Positions 55,761 to 64,000 of a stretch of DNA of 64,000 nucleotides are shown here, one piece after another. The notes below the pieces were generated by a model. It saw only the letters and a list, made by a program, of their open reading frames with translations, made no database searches and was not told the DNA's origin. The position numbers and the translations under genes are program-made. Source of the DNA: Phytopythium helicoides. Taxonomy: Eukaryota; Oomycota; Peronosporomycetes; Pythiales; Pythiaceae. Numbering within the stretch: the stretch's first letter is position 1; each line of letters begins with the position of its first letter. The DNA is taken from the NCBI GenBank assembly GCA_024867545.1, contig JANFNE010000005.1:1116001-1180000 (forward strand). The letters are read 5' to 3'.

Positions 55761-56096
55761 ATGCATGGGTCGTGCTACTCTTCTTTCGTTCTTCTCTTCT
55801 GGCGTGGGCGTCTGGCAGCACAGTGCAATGCTCAGTGTCCATGTCAAGAGTTTGCGCAAAATTCAAAATTCAACACGATAAGGTATACGGATGAGGTTGA
55901 TTGTTGTGAAAGATGCGGCTGGAAATACTCCAACTTCGCTAGCCACGAAATTGACGCAGCGTCCAATCCAACAGACTATTCCGAATGTAGTCGTCGAGCG
56001 AAAGTGTGTGTGGCAACCCTGATGTCACCGCAGCACTACAATTGCTCTAAATGCACGCCGAGGGGGCCGCCGCCGTCACCGATGGAGCCGAGGTAG
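55761..56096 (+). CDS. Possible small Cys-rich protein (candidate only)
   Basis: Open frame of 111 residues with eleven Cys, starting MHGSCYSSFVLLFWRGRLAAQC and including CNAQCPCQEF, VDCCERCGW and a late CSKC pair. The start is mildly hydrophobic, which might serve as a signal peptide. Cys-rich small secreted proteins are common in oomycetes. It overlaps the last 50 bp of esterase 2 on the opposite strand. No homologous family is recognised and the frame could be chance. Transcript evidence would decide. Confidence 0.25.
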   Translation: MHGSCYSSFVLLFWRGRLAAQCNAQCPCQEFAQNSKFNTIRYTDEVDCCERCGWKYSNFASHEIDAASNPTDYSECSRRAKVCVATLMSPQHYNCSKCTPRGPPPSPMEPR

Positions 56097-57856
56097 CGGT
56101 CGACGGGGAGCTGGAGGTTGAAGCGCCAGCAGCCGACGACGCAGAAGACGAGGTGGTCGACGAAGTGGGAGTCGACGATGCCGACGAGGATGAGGTCGTA
56201 GATGACGAATCCGCAACCGACGAGCCCGTGGATGCCGAGCCGTTCGACGACGAAGTCGCAGAAGAGGTAGAGGACGACGAGCTGGTAGCAGAGCCCGAAG
56301 CCGCAGAAGAGGTAGAGGACGACGAGCTGGTAGCAGAGCCCGAAGCCGCAGAAGAGGTAGAGGACGACGAGCTGGTAGCAGAGCCCGAAGCCGAGTCCGA
56401 TGTAGATCCAATTGCCAAGGAGCCCGACGATGAAGCGGACAGGCTAGTCGTAGAGGACCCCGAAGCCGAGGATGCTGACGACTCGCCAACCGAGCCGGCG
56501 AATGATCCAGAAGCGGACGACGACGGCAGTCCAACTGAGCCGGCCGAGGATCCCGAGGATGACGACGAAGAAGCATCCGAGCCGAGCCACGCATTGATAA
56601 CATCACCGAGCTCGAGCCCTTCGTCACTCACGTAGTCTGTGAAGGCAGCGCGAGTCGTGTACACATGCAGCGTGCTCTCCACGTTGAACGTGGTAATCTT
56701 GCTGCTGATAGCCTCGTACGCCTCAAAGATCGCGGTCATGTTCTACGTGAAGCGCAACAAGCAAGTTAGAACACATTCGCAAGCAATGCAGGTGCACGAT
56801 CAGCGAAATCCCTCACCGAGAAGAAATCTGCCTCAGAGATCACATTCGAGAACGGATAACCGGTAATGCCCTCCTTCACCAACTCGTAGAACTTGCGCTG
56901 AGTTGCGTCACCCTTGCTGTCAATGAACAGCCAGTCGCTGAACGGAACTTCTCAAGAACAGACGACATAATCTCTACAACCGTGCCGGTTTTGTCCTCAC
57001 AGGCCGAGACAATGTCCGCGTCCAGATCAAGATCAACGTCGCATGCACCAAAGTAGTTGAGAAGCGTAGCTGCAGGAGTCTGCTCCTCAGGGAACACGCC
57101 CACATAGCTGTCCGCAAGCACCTGGTACTTGATAGACTTGGACTCCACCTCCCACATATTCGCGACGTACGAGCTGTAGATCTGAGCCGCAAGCGATCCA
57201 GCACTGTAGCCCGAGATGACGAGGTGCTCCGGGTTGGGGTAGTTGGCAAGGGCCCACTTGAGAGCAGACTGCGCGTTGTTGTAGCCGTTCATGTGCATGT
57301 CCTTGTTCTGGCCAAGGCACTGCGAGTTGCCGAGGGCCACCTCATAGCCGGTGGTGAAGGCGGCGGTAGTGGCGTTTCCGATGTGGAGGTCACCCGTGCA
57401 GTACGGGATGTGGATCACGTTCCAGTCCTTAAACATGTTCTCCTCCATCGTGCGGTTGAGAACTCCAGTGCTGCCAGCAGTAGCAACAGTAGTGAAGAGT
57501 TGGCTACTGCCTAGTGCACACTCCAGTCCGAAGTTGCACGTGTACTTGTCCGTACATGCGCCACCGCCCTGGAAGTAGAGTAGCACCTTGGACTTGTCCT
57601 GCTCCTCGTTCGGGAACACCTGGAAGAAGTACGTCGAGTTGGTCTTGAACGACGTCTTGGAGTCGGTGTAGTCGTCAAACGCACAGCGAGTGTTGCCACC
57701 GGGGTAGACAAGCACGCTGCCGTCGCTGGCGGGGGTGAAGTTCTCGACGGGGCAGGTCTCGGAGTCACTGTAGGTGCAGGTGACGTCTCCAGCGATTGCG
57801 AGGAGTGCAGGGGCGGCAGCCACCGCGAGCAGGAAACCAGCGGTACGCAAGACCAT
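56047..57856 (-). CDS. Secreted pectin-acetylesterase-like enzyme 2 with Ser-rich stalk (one frame break)
   Basis: Two exons, 57856-56817 and 56742-56047, about 578 residues. Signal peptide MVLRTAGFLLAVAAAPALLAIAG, then the same catalytic domain as esterase 1, including FQGGGACTDKY and GYSAGSLA. After LELGDVINAWLG it continues into a tail of about 180 residues, mostly Ser with Ala, Gly and Thr, ending in APSACI. Such tails are usually heavily O-glycosylated and act as stalks or wall attachment; no clear hydrophobic GPI signal follows. Three 45-bp repeats (56258-56392) lie in the tail. A missing base near 56948 breaks the frame after SSVLEK; the paralogue's KVPFSDWLFID then continues in the next frame. 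About 260 bp of the catalytic region looks identical to esterase 1. Confidence 0.88.
56258..56392. repeat. Three tandem 45-bp repeats in the Ser-rich stalk
   Basis: Three identical 45-bp units start at 56258, 56303 and 56348. On the minus strand they encode a repeated GSATSSSSSTSSAAS-type unit of the stalk of esterase 2. The exact identity suggests recent unit duplication. Confidence 0.9.
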
Positions 57857-58816
57857 GGTTTCGTTCGTTGCCTCGGAAAGACGAGAGGGCGCCGAAGAGT
57901 ACCGAGCCGGAAGAGGGCTTGGTGGGGAATCGCCTACGCGGAGCACAGGAGTTTTACGAATGAGACCCGAGCTGGTGTCGTCGACTGCGTGCTGGTGCGG
58001 ATAGACGATGAGGTTTTGCTCGATGTCACACCTCTGCAAGCAGAGACCGGTCAGTGAAAGTCATTTAGAGCGATCAGCTGATCGAAAGGAGGCTCCGAAA
58101 AGAGCCCTTGGGCTCGTCTTTGGCTCGATGCTCGGATTCCACATCCTCCTCTTGATCATTTCAATCGCGTCAGCACGCAGTTCGTATCCTCAAATAGGAT
58201 TATTACTATATCATTATATTATACAGATTATAAAATGTCAAGATGCCATTATTACATACAAAAAATGGTATCAAATGGACCAAATTCAAGCAGAAACTAT
58301 TTTATAGGAATTAGATTTGAACTATATCTCCTCTGATTGGACGGACTGGCTCCCTATGACTCTGTGGCGTAAACGCTGGCTATGATCGACGGTTCTCTTT
58401 CGGTAATGATCCGAGCTGTGCGTGCTCGCATGGCAACAATGGTGTCGTGAGTGCACTGCCACTACACTGTACATGCTTGATGCTGTGTGATACCAGTGTT
58501 TCGCCAGACCACTTGCGCGATCGATTTTTGCCGCAAGTAGACAACGCTGGCCATCTTCAGCTCAGGCTGGAGCGTGTTTCGTCTCAAGAACTCGTTGCGT
58601 TGCGCACATAATGCAATACACTGAACATGCTGACTGCTGTCGGCTGGTATTGACACTACTCGTTCGTCAGCACTTACGAATTACGAAATGATGAAAACCG
58701 AAGCGCGCCTTCACGAGAAATCTTTCATTCCATGCGTGCACCGAATCCAAATTCCAAAACTTTGAGTCGTGCAGAGCGCTATCACAATGGTAGGGCAACC
58801 ATTGCATGCCTGCCGA
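57857..58816. other. Intergenic between esterases 2 and 3
   Basis: About 960 bp. The part at 58180-58320 is strongly AT-rich. A 64-codon minus-strand frame at 58462-58656 has no recognised family. The promoter of esterase 2 lies at the left end. No terminal inverted repeat or transposon motif was found. Confidence 0.35.
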
Positions 58817-60425
58817 TTAACAAGCCAACGGAGCCGTGGTCGCCGGAGTGGACGAGGTCGCCACCGGAGCCGAAGTTGACGAGCCACCAGAGGACGGAGC
58901 GGTCGTCGCCGGCGTCGTTCCCGGGGCGCTCGTGCCAGTTGAAGGGGCACCAGTCGTCGTTCCGGGTGTCGCTGTTCCCGGAGCTGACGTTGTGGTAGTA
59001 GTTGGCGTAGCAGTCGGGGTGGCGGTCGGAGCAGAAGTTGGGGACGACGTGGTCGTCACCGATGGTGTCGAAGTCGGGGTTGCAGTTGGCGTTGCAGTAG
59101 GTGTTGGCGTCGGGGTCGGCGTCGGCGTGGGAGCACCAGTTGGCGTACTAGTAGACCCGAGCCAGGCAGTGAGCGTCTCGCCAAGCACGGCTCCAGTGTC
59201 GCTCACGACATTGGTGAAATTCGAGTCGCCGAGCAGCACATGCTTGGTGCCTTCGACAAAGAACGTCGAGATGCCGCTGCTAATTCCTTCGTACACATCG
59301 ATCATGGCTGTCATGTTCTGTTGGAGCGCCACAACATCTCTGTGTTAGGTACTGTGGAAATGCAATACCTTTCGGATGCATCATCATGGTCACTTACGTT
59401 GAAAAAGTCGGTAGCGGAGATAATGTCGGGGAACGGGTAGCCGAAGATGCCCTCCTTCACAAACTGGTAGAACGTACGCTGTGTCGTGTCAGCCTTGCTA
59501 TCGATGAACAGCCAGTCACTCGACGGGATCTGCTCCAATAGACTGGACATAAGCTGCGTCACTGTCAATGTCTGCGCCTGGCACGCCTCAACGACGTCCT
59601 CGGAGCGTTAAAGTCCACGTCGCACACTCCAAAGTAGTCTAGAATGACGCCTGCAGGCGTGTCTTCCTCAGGGAATACACCCACATAGCTGTCCGCAAGC
59701 ACTTGGTACTTGATAGACTTGGACTCCACCTCCCACAGGTCAGCCACGTAAGCGCTGTAGGCTTGGGCCGCGAGTGATCCGGCGCTCTCTCCGCCGATCA
59801 CAATGTGTTCCGGGTTGGGGTAGTTGGCAAGGGCCCACTTGAGCGCCGACTGGGTGTTGTTGTAGCCGTTCATGTTCATGGCCTTATTCTGGCCTAGGCA
59901 CTGGGTATTGCCGAGCAGTCTCTCGATGCCGCTCTCGTATGCGGCCTCCACGCGGTTGCCAGCGTGCAGATCGCCAGTGCAGTACGGGATGAAGACGATG
60001 TTCCAGTCGTTAAACATGTTGCCCTCAAGGCTGCGGTTTAGTACGCCTGCGCTCGATGCCGTCGCCGACACGGAGAACGTGGCACTGCTAGCCAGAGAGC
60101 ACTGGAGTGCGAAGTTGCACGTGTACTTGTCGATACATGCCCCACCACCCTGGAAGAAGATCATGAGCTTGGACTTGTCCAGCTCCTCGTTCGGGAACAC
60201 CTGGAAGAAGTATGTTGGGTTGGTACTGAACGACGTCTTGGTGTCCGTGTAGGCGTCAAACGCGCAGCGAGTGTTGCCACCGGGGTAGACAAGCACGCTG
60301 CCGTCGCTGGCGGGCGTGAAGTTCTCGACGGGGCAGGTCTCGGAGTCGCTGTAGGTACATGACACATCCCCGGCCTGGGCGAGCGCCGCCAGCAGCGGTA
60401 GCAGCAGCAGGCCGCGAGAGAGCAT
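58817..60425 (-). CDS. Secreted pectin-acetylesterase-like enzyme 3 with Thr/Pro-rich stalk (one frame break)
   Basis: Two exons, 60425-59398 and 59317-58817, about 509 residues. Signal peptide MLSRGLLLLPLLAALAQAG. The catalytic domain is more diverged than the other two (GGACIDKYTCNFALQCSL; GGESAGSLAAQAY instead of GYSAGSLA; IPYCTGDLHAGN). After GETLTAWLGS comes a tail of about 120 residues of Thr, Pro, Ala and Ser (TPTPTPTPT, ATPTATPTS), the kind of sequence that carries dense O-glycans. The frame changes around 59600-59605, between CDVDFNA and EDVVEACQAQ; one missing base explains it. The nucleophile elbow is GESAG rather than GYSAG, still GxSxG. It is the most upstream and oldest-looking copy of the array. 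Confidence 0.87.
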
Positions 60426-62017
60426 GGTGATGCAGCGGGAGCTCCTTGCAACCGGAGCCTACGGGGAGGGAGGCAGTACCTGTCGGAGCAGGTCGGGTCG
60501 GGTCACCAGAACGCGCAGGAGGCTGGCGTCCGGCGGGGAAAGTCGAAGAGTGAGCGCCGTCGGGCGCTGCAAGCAGGGAAAGACCAGGCGTTGCGCTCCA
60601 TGGGGCGGCCAGCTCTCGGCAGCATTCGCGAGCACGTTTGCTGATGCCGGGGCTGTCAAGCGCAGTTGAAGTTGCCTTGGAGAGTGGGTGCGGGGGTCTG
60701 TGGCACAGCATGACCTTTAGCAGTCCGTGCCATAGGATATCACAAACATGCAACGTTTCTATAGACTGCGGCTGTATAAACGCATACGACAGTGGATTGA
60801 TGCGCATCATTTCGACTGTGGCCGGGCTCGTGCACCAAGGCCGCGGCCGGTGACCACTGTCTTCGGTTGATCGCACTCTCCTGCAGGGTTTCAAGCGCGG
60901 CGGGCCTCGCTTCTTCCCGGAGGCACACACGCGCCCGCTGATGCGCGGCGCAGCCACTCTAGATCACGCAGGATGTGGTTCATGTCGCCCCATGTTTACA
61001 CCACCGAGAGAGATTTCATCGTCGACGCTCTGCTGCTGGTGCGGCGCGCCTTGCTTGCGTACATCGCACAAAACTGCAGTGCTCGATGACGCCGATGGTT
61101 ACTCTTGCATGCGGTTGAGAATCGATTTCATTCACTTCCACGCCAAGAAGACGGCCGAAACGGAAAATTGGCGCTGATTGTTGCGCGAGTTGAGAGCAGT
61201 CCAGCTTGTGGCTTGTGCCTTGCTAGTGAACTTGGTTTTGTGACGTGCTCATTCGATCAGGTCAGCGGCAACGATCACGCCAAGATGTAGCGGTCCTCGC
61301 ACCCACCCAATACACGACGATAGCACCAGCCCACAAAAGAACAGGTTTAGTCGTGGAACCTGATGCTCTCATCGAGCAGGTTCATTACAATGGATCCGAC
61401 GGCACAGGAGATTCGTGGTTGTAGGGATCAATTTGGGTGACTGCCCGTGAAATGGCGAGTGCGTTGAAACCGCTTGTGTCGTGTTACAATCGTCGGTAGC
61501 AGCGGCGGTTTCGGAGAGGACACTGCGCACTTCTAATTCCACCCTAGCCAAAGCGACGGCTAGTCTCGGTTGTTTTGCACGGTTTGGCAATCGTTGACGT
61601 GATTGCACTGACGAACACGACTGCCAGACCAGTACTTGGTCAGGTTGTCCTCGCGACGCCCCGCGGGTTTGCCGCTGCTGCTTTTCCTCCCGTTGCTTTG
61701 CCATGTCGGCTCCCACCGAGATTCCAGTGTTTGCCTCAAGTCGTGACGGTGTCGCCTCCACTTTTCGGATTGGTTGAACCTAGACTTTACTGCTATGCTA
61801 TTGGAGAAGTGGAGGATCCTACCCCTTTGCTATTGGCCAAAATCACGATTTAACCATCAAGCCAGGGCGGACCGCCTCATCCTAGTCAACACCGCCAAGC
61901 AAGCCGGGAAGAAGCGGCCGCCGACGCCCACTCCCTCGCGACTGGCGGCGCCGTGACGAGCCCCGCCGCGCCTCCGCCGCCTCCTGCTGCCGCGACTCGA
62001 CGCGGACTGGGGCCGAG
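60426..62017. other. Intergenic, no supported gene
   Basis: The longest gap, about 1.6 kb, upstream of esterase 3 (-) and the voltage-sensor gene (+). Open frames occur on both strands (for example 60941-61290 plus and 61369-61761 minus) but lack domains and plausible splice chains. A CCAAT-type box (TATTGGCC) lies near 61833-61840, about 180 bp before the next ATG. Confidence 0.4.
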
Positions 62018-62993
62018 ATGGCGTTTGAGCGTGCGCCGGTGGCCACCGCCACGCCCGTGAGGCGCGTGGGCTGCCGCGAGCACGCGCTCACGGTCGCCAG
62101 CCGCCTCTACTTCTCCAACGTCTACCGCCTCGTCTACTTCTTCATGATCGTGTCCAGCCTCATCTGCGTCGTCTGGGTGCGTTCGTTGCTGTCATTGCCG
62201 CACTGGTTGGTAGCGAAGGCTAACGAGCTGGTGGTGTCTCGCGTTAGACCGGCATGAACCATTGGCGCATGTACGAGCTCGTTCGGTTCGACAAAGTCCC
62301 ACTCCAACTTTGCTGACGTTGACTTGTTGTCGCGCTCGCAGCCCCACGTCGGTGCTTTTCATCACGCTTGAGATTACTGTCAGCGCGCTGCTCGTGTTTG
62401 AGGTGCTGCTGCGCATGATGGCCTTCAAGGCGGTAAGGGCTTGCTCTAGTATTCTCAGGGTCAAGAATCGCCAGCTAAATCTCCAGCTAACGATTTCGTT
62501 GCTTTCGTTGAACCAGCGCTTTTGGAGCAAGTGGAGTAACATCTTCGACGTCGTCGCCCTTGGTTCGTTCCCCTGAATGAACTAACAATCTTTCGAGCTG
62601 TCGCTAATTCAAAGCCACGTTTGCACAATGCAGTGCTGAGTCTTGTGTCCGTCGCCATGTACTTCAATGAGGAAGGCGTGCTAGGCGAGCTTGAAGAGGT
62701 TGCCACAGATGCGGTGCTCACCCTTCGCAACGCTGTGCAGTACATCCGGCTCGCCATCTTCCTCAAGTATGCCTTCTTTCAACTGTGCCAAGGATGAGGA
62801 AACGTTGGCGGAGCTTACAACTCGTTTTCGTGCCTGCAGAAACCGGTCCGAGCGACTCACGGCGCAAGGGGGCAAGGACATCGAGTTCGAGCCACTCCCG
62901 CTCCATCCAGATGACGAGCGAGAAATGATGCTGGACGCCGAGAGCGGCATTGGTGCCGACGACGACGCACGTGAGCTCGTCCAGGTCGTGTAG
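62018..62993 (+). CDS. Voltage-sensor-like four-helix membrane protein
   Basis: Six short exons inferred: 62018-62176, about 62249-62269, 62341-62429, 62517-62562, about 62634-62768 and 62840-62993, giving roughly 200 residues. Helices in order are YRLVYFFMIVSSLICVVW (S1-like), VLFITLEITVSALLVFEVLLRMMAFKA (S2-like, ending in the usual E--LRM pattern), WSNIFDVVALVLSLVSVAMYF (S3-like, with the NIFD motif) and TLRNAVQYIRLAIFLKN (S4-like). No pore helices follow; the protein ends in an acidic cytosolic tail (DDEREMMLDAESG). The layout resembles voltage-sensor-only proteins such as Hv1, but the S4 helix has only two Arg and one Lys, so voltage sensing or proton conduction is unproven. Exon edges around exon 2 are approximate. 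Confidence 0.65.
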
Positions 62994-63182
62994 AGCAAGG
63001 GGGAGGAGTCGGCGTTGCTGTTCAATGTCGGACCGGCGGGTTGGCAGGTCCTCCTGACAGTTCTCGGTTAAGCGCGTTTGTAGGTCGAATATCTATGCTT
63101 TCAGAAGCGAAATGAGAAAAGAAATCAACACTTGAGCTTGCTCCATTGTTGGTTGGTGACTCCGCTACATGCACGCTTTGAC

Positions 63183-64000
63183 TCAAAAGAACAGCAGCTT
63201 CATCAACGCTGCCCACACCAGGTGCGTCGCACTGCATTATCCAGAAAGATCATTAGCAACCAAGGCGACAAAATACTCTCTTGATCACTCAGTGCAATTT
63301 CGAACCTGATCAACGCCAGGACTGGCAGCATCTTCTCCTTGGACAGGTGCTCCGAAATGATCGACCAGAGGTTGCTCAGAACAAAATAAAGCGACCACGA
63401 CATGGCCAGCAATTGAACCACCCAGTCCACCGCGTCCGTCGGCGCCACACATGCAATCTGCGACAAAAAAAAAAATAGGCCAATGAACACCATCACTCTA
63501 GATCCATCCAGGCAACCAAACGTACCGAAGCAGGAATGAACATGGTCATCGAGTAGCCGTAGAGACACACGAGGAAATTGATCGACAGCGGGAGGTTGAA
63601 ATACTTGCCCATAAGCCAGACGATGACGGGCAACCCGATGAGGAAGGCCTCCACTAGCGTCAGCGCCGATGCAAGCCTGCTGAAATCGTATGACCACTCG
63701 CTCGCATCGCCCGTGTAGTCGAGGAATGACGCAGCGTTGCTGCACGACGCCAAACAGAAAACGAGCGTCGTCGAGAGCCAGAAGGGGCCGTACGCGTCCG
63801 GCGCTGTTAGCGCGAGCTCCGAGAACCGTGGTTCCTTCTTGAACGGCAGTAGCGCGCGCGTGAGGCGCACTTGGATGTCGGCCGTGTCGACGTCAAAGTA
63901 CTGTGGTCGCATGCGAGGTCTGTCAGATCAGGCATCACCGTAGCACGAGAAGGGCGAGTTCTGGTGGACACGTACGGGCTGGTAAAATGCCAGTGAGAGG
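63183..64000 (-). CDS. YIPF (Yip1-domain) Golgi membrane protein, partial
   Basis: The 3' part of a YIPF family gene, entering from the right edge. Exons are 64000(+)-63976, 63900-63526, 63457-63306 and 63231-63183, joined in phase. YIPF proteins are five-pass membrane proteins of the ER-Golgi that work with Rab GTPases in vesicle formation. The signature PDAYGPFWLSTTLVF is clear, followed by hydrophobic helices (LVEAFLIGLPVIVWLMG, INFLVCLYGYSMTMFIPASV, WVVQLLAMSWSLYFVLSNLW) and the short end ALMKLLFF. It is closest in pattern to YIPF1/2. The last exon is only 49 nt; skipping it would leave an unrelated tail. The N-terminus lies outside the window. Confidence 0.9.

Noticed and set aside
56051..56635. 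194-codon acidic plus-strand frame opposite esterase 2
   Set aside because: It is the reverse complement of the Ser-rich stalk repeats; Glu/Asp/Val content is a by-product of Ser/Ala codons.
58462..58656. 64-codon minus-strand frame as a transposase remnant
   Set aside because: No catalytic motif, no terminal inverted repeats and no target-site duplication were found.
58836..59348. 170-codon Val/Gly-rich plus-strand frame opposite esterase 3
   Set aside because: It is the mirror of the Thr/Pro-rich stalk and has no independent support.
1..64000. Programmed ribosomal frameshifting as the cause of the frame breaks
   Set aside because: Shifts go in both directions, have no shared slippery heptamer or downstream structure that I can see, and cluster several times in one gene.

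Overview
The window is gene-dense nuclear DNA from a eukaryote, most likely an oomycete (Phytophthora/Pythium-like stramenopile). This is inferred from GC-rich coding sequence, many short introns (about 50-105 nt, donors mostly GTGCGT, GTACGT or GTGAGT, CTGAC/CTAAC-like branch sites), CCAAT-box promoters, and the mix of conserved eukaryotic genes with secreted pectin-acetylesterase-like enzymes. I saw no tRNA, rRNA, CRISPR array or intact transposon.

Layout. 0-14.6 kb: end of VPS50 (+), PX-domain protein (-), anoctamin (+), PP4 catalytic subunit (+), a TRAPPC14/MAP11-like protein (+), and a large intronless POT-family transporter with a repeated N-terminal extension (+). 14.7-28.6 kb: one giant gene, TRRAP/Tra1 (-). 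28.8-39 kb: GT60-type glycosyltransferase (-), MFAP1 (+), DDX39/UAP56 (-), NYN-domain protein (+), USB1 (-) and MAGE/NSE3 (-). 39-44.3 kb: sparse region with a small membrane ORF, a DOPA-dioxygenase-like protein (-), G-protein alpha (+) and histone H2B (+). 44.6-50.3 kb: unknown membrane protein (-), TRM10 (+), VTA1/LIP5 (-) and mitochondrial HtrA (-). 50.6-53.4 kb: a UEV-like E2-fold region followed directly by a TKL kinase (+), possibly one fused gene. 53.5-60.4 kb: three tandem secreted pectin-acetylesterase paralogues (-), two with Ser/Thr/Pro-rich stalks. 62-64 kb: voltage-sensor-only membrane protein (+) and a YIPF Golgi protein (-), cut by the window edge.

Many clearly conserved genes carry single-base frame breaks (VPS50, PP4, the TRAPPC14-like gene, TRRAP several times, the DOPA-dioxygenase-like gene, G-alpha, HtrA, two esterases), often in short homopolymers. 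I read these as consensus errors of a long-read assembly rather than pseudogenes, so coordinates are gene spans and exon lists are given in the evidence.

Functionally this is mostly housekeeping: chromatin (TRRAP, H2B, NSE3), RNA processing (MFAP1, DDX39, USB1, TRM10), membrane traffic (VPS50, VTA1, YIPF, PX, TRAPPC14-like), signalling (G-alpha, PP4, TKL kinase) and a secreted carbohydrate-esterase array. The most novel candidates are the UEV-kinase arrangement, the repeat-bearing POT transporter, the Ala/Gln repeat in TRRAP, and paired palindromes in intergenic regions.
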